Shown here in pieces: positions 1 to 5,124 of a stretch of 6,454 bases of DNA (the first letter of the stretch is position 1; the number at the start of each line of letters is the position of its first letter). The notes beneath the pieces are model-generated. The model saw nothing but the letters and a program-made list of their open reading frames with translations. It ran no database searches and was not told the origin of the DNA. Source of the DNA: Sulfuricella sp. (GTDB taxonomy: Bacteria; Pseudomonadota; Gammaproteobacteria; Burkholderiales; Sulfuricellaceae); the NCBI GenBank assembly GCA_030696235.1, contig JAUYSN010000488.1, forward strand, positions 1 to 6,454. The letters are read 5' to 3'. Position numbers and translations under genes: made by a program.

Positions 1-2
1 TG

Positions 3-254
3 GCCGAGAACTACCCTGAGCTGAAGGCCAACGACAGTTTCCAGCATCTGCAGCAGCGTATCAGCGGCCTTGAAAACGGCATCGCCGACCGCCGCGAGCT
101 GTACAACGAGGCGGTCAACCTCAACAACGTGCGCATCGAGCAGTTCCCCGACGTGATCGTGGCGCGCATGTTCAACTTCCAGCCCGCCGACCTGCTCGAA
201 TTCGACGCCACAGAATTAACCGACGTCAACGTGAAACAGTTATTCAATAGTTGA
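3..254 (+). CDS. lemA: LemA family protein, C-terminal part (5' end outside window)
   Basis: Reading from base 3 gives 83 residues and a TGA stop at 252-254. The stretch begins AENYPELKAND and contains FQHLQQRISGLENGIADRR, ELYNEAVNLNN and an FPDVIVARMFNFQP segment. This is the usual C-terminal third of LemA: the helical YPxLKA..F..LQ..L..xEn.ia..R..YN.aV..xN segment, then an FP...A..F.F tail. LemA proteins have one N-terminal membrane helix and a helical bundle, probably extracytoplasmic; their biochemical role is unknown. The membrane helix must lie upstream of the window. The stop overlaps the start of the next gene by one base (TGATG), so the two are probably co-translated. The family call is from remembered consensus and is fairly secure; the function is not. 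Confidence 0.88.
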   Translation, partial: AENYPELKANDSFQHLQQRISGLENGIADRRELYNEAVNLNNVRIEQFPDVIVARMFNFQPADLLEFDATELTDVNVKQLFNS

Positions 255-1150
255 TGTTCGAGGGTCTCAGGCAGCACTACGTCAACCTGCTGACTTCCGG
301 TGGGCATCTGGTACTGCTCTTCGCCGGCTGGCAAATCGACAGCAGGGAAGCGTGGCCGATCATACTGGGGCTGATCAGCGCCATCAGCTTTTTCGCCTGG
401 ATCGGCAACCAGCGCCGCAGCCGCCTGATTCTCGACACCCCCACCTCCCGAATTGGCTCGGCCGCCCAGGGCTATGTCGAGCTAACAGGCCGCGCCAAAC
501 AGGTGCATGACATCCCGCTGCTGAGCAAACTCACCCTGCTGCCCTGCGTGTGGTACCGCTACATCATCGAGCAGCGGCGCAACGACGACAAGGGCTACGA
601 CATCGTGGAACAGGGCACGAGCGATGACACCATCCTGATCGACGACGGTAGCGGGCAGTGCTTCGTCGACCCGGACTACGCCGAGATCGTCACCCGCCAC
701 AAGCAGGTATGGAGCAAGGACGACTACCGCCACACCGAATACCTGCTTTCCCCGCTCGACACCCTCTATGCCATCGGTGAATTCACCACCCTGGGCGGGC
801 CAAACAGCGATCTTGATTTCAAGGGCGATCTCAACGCCCTGCTCACCGAGTGGAAGCGCGACAAGGCGCGCCTGCTGGAGCGTTTCGATCTCAACAAGGA
901 CGGCCAGATCGACCCGCAAGAATGGGAACTGGCGGTGCTCGCAGCCAAGCGCGAAGTGGCGAAGCAACACGGAGAAATCCGCCTCAAGGACGGCGTGCAC
1001 CTGATGCGCAAACCTGGGGACGGCCGGCTGTTCCTGCTTTCCAACCTGCCGGAGGAGAATCTGGCACGGAAATACGTGCTGTGGGGCTGGTTCCACCTGC
1101 TGACGTTCGTGGGAGCAACTGGCAGCGCGGCCTACTTGCTGGGGGTCTGA
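254..1150 (+). CDS. Membrane protein with GIDE (MUL1/BAM-like) domain and EF-hand, LemA partner
   Basis: A 298-residue protein. I chose the ATG at 254, which overlaps the lemA stop, over an in-frame TTG at 251. There is a weak hydrophobic stretch at about residues 18-26, a clear membrane segment at about 33-50 followed by a basic NQRRSR, and a C-terminal hydrophobic segment at about 274-297. The part after the first helix has the phrase DTPTSRIGSAAQGYVELTGRA (61-81), then LPCVWYRY (96-103), CFVDP and YLLSPLDTLYAIGEF (164-177). These fit the bacterial version of the GIDE domain, related to the BAM domain of mitochondrial MUL1; no RING finger is present. Residues 212-223 form a textbook EF-hand loop: D212, N214, D216, G217, I219, E223. 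Ca2+ binding is inferred. The basic residues after helix one suggest the GIDE part faces the cytoplasm, but two candidate N-terminal helices leave topology open. The role is unknown, and ubiquitin-ligase labels in databases should not be taken literally. No strong Shine-Dalgarno is seen, consistent with coupling to lemA. Confidence 0.82.
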   Translation: MFEGLRQHYVNLLTSGGHLVLLFAGWQIDSREAWPIILGLISAISFFAWIGNQRRSRLILDTPTSRIGSAAQGYVELTGRAKQVHDIPLLSKLTLLPCVWYRYIIEQRRNDDKGYDIVEQGTSDDTILIDDGSGQCFVDPDYAEIVTRHKQVWSKDDYRHTEYLLSPLDTLYAIGEFTTLGGPNSDLDFKGDLNALLTEWKRDKARLLERFDLNKDGQIDPQEWELAVLAAKREVAKQHGEIRLKDGVHLMRKPGDGRLFLLSNLPEENLARKYVLWGWFHLLTFVGATGSAAYLLGV

Positions 1151-1188
1151 GTCAGTTCGAATCACGTTTTCAATAGCTCAATCCATAC

Positions 1189-1216
1189 TTGAATAGTCAG
1201 GTATTCGGGCTATATT
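1189..1216 (+). promoter_or_regulatory. Candidate sigma70 promoter for the small RHH-like gene
   Basis: TTGAAT at 1189-1194 (4 of 6 to TTGACA) and TATATT at 1211-1216 (5 of 6 to TATAAT) are separated by 16 bp. The predicted start of transcription lies about 28 bp before the ATG at 1251. The local sequence is clearly AT-richer than the flanking genes. No obvious hairpin terminator is visible between the preceding gene's stop at 1150 and this promoter, so read-through from the lemA operon is also possible. Confidence 0.5.
1191..1206. promoter_or_regulatory. Inverted repeat GAATA-N6-TATTC inside the promoter (possible operator)
   Basis: GAATA at 1191-1195 is exactly complementary to TATTC at 1202-1206, with spacer GTCAGG. 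It overlaps the candidate -35 box and fills most of the spacer to the -10 box, a typical repressor position. The downstream protein looks like a ribbon-helix-helix protein, so autoregulation is conceivable. A 5-bp arm can arise by chance, so this is only a suggestion. Confidence 0.25.
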
Positions 1217-1239
1217 TAAATTGGGTTCAAACCACAGAC

Positions 1240-1244
1240 AGGAG
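1240..1244 (+). promoter_or_regulatory. Ribosome binding site that fixes the start of the small gene
   Basis: AGGAG lies 6 bases upstream of the ATG at 1251. This makes 1251 the start, rather than the in-frame TTG at 1221, which has no such site. Confidence 0.75.
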
Positions 1245-1250
1245 CAAGAC

Positions 1251-1481
1251 ATGACTGATCAAATCCAAATCACCATCGACCGGGAGGTCTACGACCGGCT
1301 GCAAATGCTTATGGTACCTCCCATCAATGATGCCAATGCAGTGATCAAGGAGCTGTTGTATCACGATGGGCGTACCAGTCGGGCCGCCGTTGCGCTGGGG
1401 GCCGCTGAGCAACACTTCACTTATGCTCAGGAACTCGAACGCTCCAGTCAGGGCATCTACGATTGCGGAGGGGGGACTTAA
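1251..1481 (+). CDS. Small hypothetical protein, ribbon-helix-helix-like N-terminus
   Basis: A 76-residue soluble protein starting at an ATG with a good AGGAG site. I do not recognise a named family. Residues 4-9 (QIQITI) look like a beta strand, 10-21 a first helix, VPPIN a turn, and 26-38 (NDANAVIKELLYH) a second helix. That is the strand-helix-helix layout of MetJ/Arc-type DNA-binding proteins and of the short N-terminal module of SeqA and some restriction enzymes. Residues 40-67 are probably another helix, and the tail GIYDCGGGT is glycine-rich and looks deliberate rather than random. The protein has no membrane segment or signal peptide. No toxin-like or methylase-like partner is next to it: the downstream gene is nosD on the other strand. 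It could be a small regulator or an orphan antitoxin-like protein; function is unknown. It probably has its own promoter, and its stop falls within the inverted repeat shared with nosD. Confidence 0.75.
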   Translation: MTDQIQITIDREVYDRLQMLMVPPINDANAVIKELLYHDGRTSRAAVALGAAEQHFTYAQELERSSQGIYDCGGGT

Positions 1482-1516
1482 GCCGGCTACGCAGCTAACG
1501 CCGCCCAGCCGGCTTA
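1479..1516. terminator. Candidate bidirectional terminator between convergent genes
   Basis: TAAGCCGGCT at 1479-1488 is a perfect 10-bp complement of AGCCGGCTTA at 1507-1516, with an 18-base loop. The left arm starts at the TAA stop of the small plus-strand gene, and the right arm lies within the last codons of nosD. The position between convergent stops and the G+C-rich stem fit a shared terminator. There is no clear T-run after either arm, so it may act weakly or mainly as a 3'-end stabilising hairpin. Confidence 0.5.
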
Positions 1517-2721
1517 TTGAACAGTGGCGCCGGATCGCGAAGCATCATATCCGGTGCGGAAAACGGCGCCAGTCGTTCGAGAAAATCCAGTAATTCCAGC
1601 ACTGGTGAATTGCGAAAGAAGCGCGCCTTGGGTATCTCCATCCAGATCCGGTCGGCATAGGCATACAGTTCGTAAGACGTATCGCCGACGCCGTCATGGT
1701 TGAGGTCGAAACCCTGGTAATCGTCCCAGTAGTTGCCGCGCCAGTCGTTTTTGCTCGCATCGCCGCTGCCAAACATCATCGAGACATGAATGAGATTGTT
1801 CTCGAAGCTGTTATTGTGGAGAACATGACCGCCCCGCTCGCCGGAAAACTGGATTCCGATAACATTGTGGGCAAAACGGTTGTCTCGCAGCACGGTCTTG
1901 TCAGCCGGTTCGATGGGCGAGTCGGCCAGCAATCCCACCGCACAGTGGACGACTTCGTTACCCTCCGCCAGGCCCTCCGCGCTTTTCTTGAAGGCCAGCC
2001 CCGCCCCGCTCACGCCGAGCGAATGGAAAATCCGGTTGCGCCGGACCTTCACCCGGTCCGAATTCAGCACGATGACGCCGGTGGCGTTGTGCGCGAGGGC
2101 GTTGCGCTCAATCGCGCTGTCCGGCGAAAAAATCAGGTGGATGCCGTAACGGCTGTTGCGGATGATGTTGCCGATGACGCGATTGCGCGGCGAATTCATC
2201 AGGGTGACGTCGCGCGACTGGTCGATGTCGTTGCCCTCGACCAGGTTGTCCATGCTGTACCAAAGGCGGATCGCCTCGCCCCGCATCGCCAGCTCAGCCG
2301 GTTTGGAGCGTATTCGATTACGCCGCAAAGTGTTCTGGTTGGCCTGTTTCAGGCTGATGCCGAAGAGCGTGCCGTCAATCACGTTGTCCTCGATGTTGTT
2401 GCCGTTACCGGTCAGCGCGATGCCGGTATCCACCCGGTCGTGGGAGCTGCCCGAGTTCGTCAGCCGCAAACCCCGCACCACCGCCCCACTGGTGTTCACG
2501 ATCAGCACCGAGCCGGTGCCGCCGCCGTCGACTGTGACCTTGCCGCCGCCATCGACGATGATCTGGCGCGAAATCAGCGCCGGCCCGGCATAGACCCCTG
2601 GCTTGGGATGCAAGATTCCGCCGGTGGGCGTGGCGTCGATCAGGGCCTGGAAGGAAGGGTAGGCTGCCGACGCAGCCAGGGGACACACCAGCAGAAACAG
2701 GAAAAGAAAAATTTGGGTCAC
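1495..2721 (-). CDS. nosD: NosD-family periplasmic beta-helix protein
   Basis: A 408-residue protein that starts at a GTG; the same frame has a stop shortly upstream and no better start, though no good Shine-Dalgarno is seen. Residues 1-19 form a Sec signal peptide with cleavage near ASA-AYPS. Residues 55-310 are repeated beta-helix coils with the usual N-x-I/N-x-V spacing (NNIEDNVIDG, NTLRRNRI, NLVEGNDI, NRVIGNII, SAIERNAL, VKVRRNRI). The C-terminal part has the NosD hallmarks NDWRGNYWDDYQGFD (325-339), a DLNHDGVGD loop, DRIWMEIPKARFFRNSPVLELLDFLERLAPFS and LRDPAPLF. NosD works in the periplasm with the NosF-NosY ABC transporter in maturing the copper centres of nitrous oxide reductase NosZ. 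Length is close to the family norm. None of nosZ, nosF, nosY or nosL is in the window, so this copy may serve another metalloprotein, or the nos genes may lie elsewhere. The gene is convergent with the small gene and lies 215 bp downstream of uup. Confidence 0.82.
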   Translation of the reverse strand: MTQIFLFLFLLVCPLAASAAYPSFQALIDATPTGGILHPKPGVYAGPALISRQIIVDGGGKVTVDGGGTGSVLIVNTSGAVVRGLRLTNSGSSHDRVDTGIALTGNGNNIEDNVIDGTLFGISLKQANQNTLRRNRIRSKPAELAMRGEAIRLWYSMDNLVEGNDIDQSRDVTLMNSPRNRVIGNIIRNSRYGIHLIFSPDSAIERNALAHNATGVIVLNSDRVKVRRNRIFHSLGVSGAGLAFKKSAEGLAEGNEVVHCAVGLLADSPIEPADKTVLRDNRFAHNVIGIQFSGERGGHVLHNNSFENNLIHVSMMFGSGDASKNDWRGNYWDDYQGFDLNHDGVGDTSYELYAYADRIWMEIPKARFFRNSPVLELLDFLERLAPFSAPDMMLRDPAPLFNKPAGRR

Positions 2722-2778
2722 AAGTGAACACGCATAAAACGATCTTGGCTATGTAACAGCATTTTCAAGCTGCTGACA

Positions 2779-2792
2779 ATGAGCTATATCAA
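2779..2792 (-). promoter_or_regulatory. Candidate FNR/DNR-type site upstream of nosD
   Basis: On the minus strand the sequence reads TTGAT-ATAG-CTCAT, matching 8 of 10 defined bases of TTGAT-N4-ATCAA; the first half-site is perfect. It is centred 64 bp upstream of the GTG start. A weak extended -10 (TGTTACATA, about 2750-2758) would place the site near -42, the class II activation position. FNR/NNR/DNR regulators commonly control nos genes, which gives the match some weight, but the second half-site is poor. Confidence 0.3.
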
Positions 2793-2847
2793 TTCAACTC
2801 ATTCCTGCTTTGCCAGTCATACAAAACGCGCGTAAGGCGGAAACATG

Positions 2848-2931
2848 GTAGGGCGGATGAGGCCGCAGGCCGTTATCCGCCGTATGGGGATTATTTCATG
2901 CGGCGGATAACGCTGCGCTCATCCGCCCTAC
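2848..2931. repeat. 84-bp REPIN-like palindromic intergenic element
   Basis: The outer ends GTAGGGCGGATGAG (2848-2861) and CTCATCCGCCCTAC (2918-2931) are a perfect 14-bp inverted repeat. The inner arms CGTTATCCGCCGTATG (2871-2886) and CATGCGGCGGATAACG (2897-2912) pair at 15 of 16 positions around a 10-base loop. Each half can also fold by itself through GGCGGAT/ATCCGCC, with tip GGCC-GCA-GGCC on the left and CGC-T-GCG on the right. Two REP-like hairpins in inverted orientation is the layout of a REPIN. Similar GTAGGGCGGAT...ATCCGCCCTAC sequences are, from memory, common dispersed repeats in proteobacteria. No target-site duplication or transposase is visible. It lies just past the uup stop and could end or protect that transcript. 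Confidence 0.75.
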
Positions 2932-2945
2932 GAGTTCTACGAGTT
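2928..2945. repeat. Tandem 9-bp duplication at the uup stop codon
   Basis: CTACGAGTT occurs at 2928-2936 and again at 2937-2945. The first copy begins with the last four bases of the REPIN-like element, and the second contains the complement of the uup TAG stop (2937-2939). Both units carry an in-frame TAG on the minus strand. It looks like a slippage or insertion scar at the element's edge. Confidence 0.6.
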
Positions 2946-4838
2946 CTGTTTCGCTTCCAGCTCTTCCCAGCGCGCCAGGGCGGCCAGCAGCGCTTCCTCG
3001 ATCTCGGCGGTGCGCGCCTGCAGACGCTTTGCCTCCTCGGGGTCGGCGCGATAAAGTTCGCCGTCCGCCAGCTTTGCGCCGAGCATGGACTGCTCCTGCT
3101 CCAGCGCCTCGATCTGTCCCGGCAAGGTTTCCAGTTCGCGGTTTTCCTTGAAGGACAACTTGATTTTTGCCGCCGGCTTTTCCTGTGCCGGCTTCGGTTT
3201 GGCGGTAGCGGCCTTCTTCTCCGCTTCCGTTTCCGGGCGGGGACGGTAGCGCAGCCAGTCCTCGTAGCCGCCGGCATACTCGGCCAGCCGGCCATCCCCT
3301 TCGAAGGCGATGGTCGAAGTCACCACGTTGTCGAGGAACGTCCGGTCATGGCTCACCAGAAACAGGGTGCCGGAATATTCAAGCAGCAGCTCTTCGAGGA
3401 GCTCCAGGGTTTCGATGTCGAGGTCATTGGTCGGCTCGTCCAGCACCAGCACGTTGGCGGGGCGGGTGAACAAACGCGCCAGCAGCAGACGATTGCGCTC
3501 GCCGCCGCTGAGTGAAGAAACCTTGGCGCGCGCCCGCTGAGGCGGAAAGAGGAAATCGCCGAGATAGCTGATGACGTGTTTCTTCACCTCGCCGATTTCG
3601 ACGAAGTCGTTACCCTGACTGATGGTGTCGATCAGGGTCGCCTCCTCGTTGAGCTGCTCGCGCATCTGGTCGAAATAGGCCACGGCGAGCTTGGTGCCGC
3701 TCTTCACCGTGCCGGAATCGGGCTGCAGCTCGCCCAGGATGAGCTTGAGCAGGGTGGTTTTCCCGGCGCCGTTCGGCCCGATCAGGCCGATGCGGTCGCC
3801 GCGCATGATGCGCGTGGAGAAATCGCGGATGATGGGCTTGTCGCCGAAAGACTTTGAAACATGCTCCAGTTCCGCCACCAGCTTGCCGGAGCGGTCGCCT
3901 GCGTCGAGCGCCAGACGGGCCTTGCCGGTCTGGTTGATGCGCGCCGTATGTTCGCGGCGCAGCTGCTCCAGCCGCCGTACCCGGCCTTCGTTGCGGGTGC
4001 GCCGGGCTTTGATGCCCTGGCGTATCCATACCTCTTCCTGCGCCAGGACCTTGTCGAATTTTGCGTTCAGGACCTCTTCAGCTTCCAGCATCTCCTGCTT
4101 TCTGCGCTGAAAAGCGGAGAAATTGCCGGGAAAACTCGCCAGCTGGCCCCGATCCAGTTCGATGATGCGGGTGGCGACGTTGTCGAGAAAGCGCCGGTCG
4201 TGAGTGACGAACAGCACGCCGCCGGCAAAGGATTTGAGCAGCTCTTCCAGCCACTCGATGGCGGCCAGGTCGAGGTGGTTGGTGGGCTCGTCCAGCACCA
4301 GCACATCCGGCTCTGCGACCAGCGCCCGGGCCAGCGCCACGCGCTTCTTCCAGCCGCCGGAAAGCGATGAAACCAGTGCATCCTCGGGCAGCGCCAGGCG
4401 GCTCATCACCGCGTCGATACGGCTTTGCTGGCGCCAGCCGTCACGCGCCTCCAGTTCGGTCTGCAACACCTGCATGTGCTCCAGCAGCGCATCGGTATCC
4501 GCACCCTCCTCCCCCAGCGCATGGGAAACGGCATGGTAGTCGATCAGCAATTGGCTCAACCCCACCAGTCCCTCCGCCACCGCCTCGAATACGGTGTGAT
4601 CGGGATCGAGCTGCGGCTCCTGGGGCACATAGGCCAGATTCAGCCCGGGCGCGCGCCATACCTTGCCGTCGTCGGGCATAGCCACGCCGGCGATGATTTT
4701 CAGCAGGCTGGACTTGCCGCCGCCGTTGCGTCCGATCAGGCCCACCCGCTCGCCGAGGTCGAGCTGTAAATCCGCCTGATCCAGCAAGGGATGGTGGCCA
4801 TAGGCGAGAGAAAGTTTTTCCAGGGTGATGACGGGCAT
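2937..4838 (-). CDS. uup: ABC-F ATPase, Uup type
   Basis: A complete 633-residue protein starting at ATG, essentially the length of E. coli Uup (about 635). There are no membrane segments. Two ABC domains follow each other. Domain 1 has Walker A GRNGGGKS (36-43), signature LSGGWKKR (159-166, the W being typical of Uup), Walker B with catalytic E184 in VLVLDEPTNHLD, and H213. Domain 2 has Walker A GPNGAGKT (354-361), signature LSGGERNR (443-450), Walker B with E468, and H497. The linker at about 240-320 is rich in Arg and Glu and is the P-site-tRNA-interacting region of ABC-F proteins. After a KPKPAQEKPAAK hinge (about 540-560), residues 562-632 form the C-terminal coiled coil that distinguishes Uup from EttA and YheS. 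ABC-F proteins act on the ribosome; Uup is also linked to transposon excision and replication intermediates through its DNA-binding tail. All catalytic residues are intact. No convincing promoter or Shine-Dalgarno is seen upstream. The stop abuts the REPIN-like element. Confidence 0.93.
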   Translation of the reverse strand: MPVITLEKLSLAYGHHPLLDQADLQLDLGERVGLIGRNGGGKSSLLKIIAGVAMPDDGKVWRAPGLNLAYVPQEPQLDPDHTVFEAVAEGLVGLSQLLIDYHAVSHALGEEGADTDALLEHMQVLQTELEARDGWRQQSRIDAVMSRLALPEDALVSSLSGGWKKRVALARALVAEPDVLVLDEPTNHLDLAAIEWLEELLKSFAGGVLFVTHDRRFLDNVATRIIELDRGQLASFPGNFSAFQRRKQEMLEAEEVLNAKFDKVLAQEEVWIRQGIKARRTRNEGRVRRLEQLRREHTARINQTGKARLALDAGDRSGKLVAELEHVSKSFGDKPIIRDFSTRIMRGDRIGLIGPNGAGKTTLLKLILGELQPDSGTVKSGTKLAVAYFDQMREQLNEEATLIDTISQGNDFVEIGEVKKHVISYLGDFLFPPQRARAKVSSLSGGERNRLLLARLFTRPANVLVLDEPTNDLDIETLELLEELLLEYSGTLFLVSHDRTFLDNVVTSTIAFEGDGRLAEYAGGYEDWLRYRPRPETEAEKKAATAKPKPAQEKPAAKIKLSFKENRELETLPGQIEALEQEQSMLGAKLADGELYRADPEEAKRLQARTAEIEEALLAALARWEELEAKQNS

Positions 4839-4921
4839 AATGGTATAGCGGAGTGATTTTAACGAAAGGCGGATTTTACACCGTGCAGGTCAAACCGGGC
4901 GATTTAACCAAAAAACTTCCT

Positions 4922-5095
4922 CACCGCAGAGGATGCCGGACAATTCAACCTAAAAACGGCATTTCACCGCAAAGGACGCGAAGGTTCGCAAAGTAAAAAT
5001 CGGGTTAATGAATGGTAATGCATCACCCATCTGACAAACAGATTAAGTTGTTTAAGTCTTTGAATTCCTTCGCGTCCATTGCGTCCTTTGCGGTT
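4922..5095. repeat. Inverted array of 9-bp CGCAAAGGA-type repeats, uup/GGDEF-EAL gap
   Basis: The 282-bp gap 4839-5120 holds no gene I can support. It contains ACCGCAAAGGACGC at 4966-4979, repeated as its exact complement at 5081-5094, and GGACGCGAAGG at 4974-4984, complemented at 5067-5077. Read outward, each arm is made of 9-base units: CGCAAAGGA, CGCGAAGGT on the left; CGCAAAGGA, CGCAATGGA, CGCGAAGGA, ATTCAAAGA on the right (minus strand). A decayed third copy, CACCGCAGAGGATGCCGG, lies at 4922-4939 in the same direction as the left arm. From memory, ACCGCAAAGGACGC-type motifs are dispersed in many environmental proteobacteria. The function is unknown. Confidence 0.65.
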
Positions 5096-5124
5096 AAACC
5101 GCTTTTTTCGGTTCAAAGACTCAA
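5052..5124 (-). terminator. 13-bp stem over the stop of the GGDEF-EAL gene (possible terminator)
   Basis: On the minus-strand transcript, UUGAGUCUUUGAA (5124-5112), which includes the UGA stop at 5123-5121, can pair along all 13 positions (one G-U) with UUCAAAGACUUAA (5064-5052). The 47-base loop holds a smaller AACCG/CGGTT hairpin (5097-5113) and the right arm of the 9-bp repeat array. The stem is AU-rich and no U-run follows, so it does not look like a standard intrinsic terminator. A 3'-end processing or stabilising structure fits equally well. Confidence 0.35.

Noticed and set aside
339..344. DLN(H/K)DG loops in both the GIDE protein and NosD as a sign of a shared calcium-linked system
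   Set aside because: These are NosD residue numbers, not bases. The D-rich loop in NosD sits in a family-conserved GFD..dG.gD segment, so the likeness to the EF-hand in the neighbouring operon is probably coincidental.
1155..1163. GTTCGAATC, like the T-loop of a tRNA
   Set aside because: Upstream is coding sequence of the GIDE gene and no acceptor, D or anticodon arm can be drawn; no CCA-type end follows. A chance match.
482..1165. 227-codon open frame on the minus strand
   Set aside because: It is antisense to the GIDE-domain gene, with no recognisable motif; the plus-strand frame is convincing.
1696..2727. 343-codon open frame on the plus strand
   Set aside because: It lies antisense to nosD. 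The minus-strand product has a signal peptide, beta-helix repeats and family hallmarks, while this one has no recognisable domain and low-complexity Ala/Val/Arg/Asp content typical of an antisense frame in G+C-rich DNA.
3861..4370. 169-codon open frame on the plus strand
   Set aside because: It is antisense to the well-conserved ATPase domains of uup, so it is a codon-bias shadow.
5090..5108. GCGGTTAAACCGC followed by six T, like an intrinsic terminator on the plus strand
   Set aside because: No plus-strand gene ends here; both neighbours are on the minus strand. The loop is too tight (one base, or four pairs with five). It is more likely a by-product of the repeat array.
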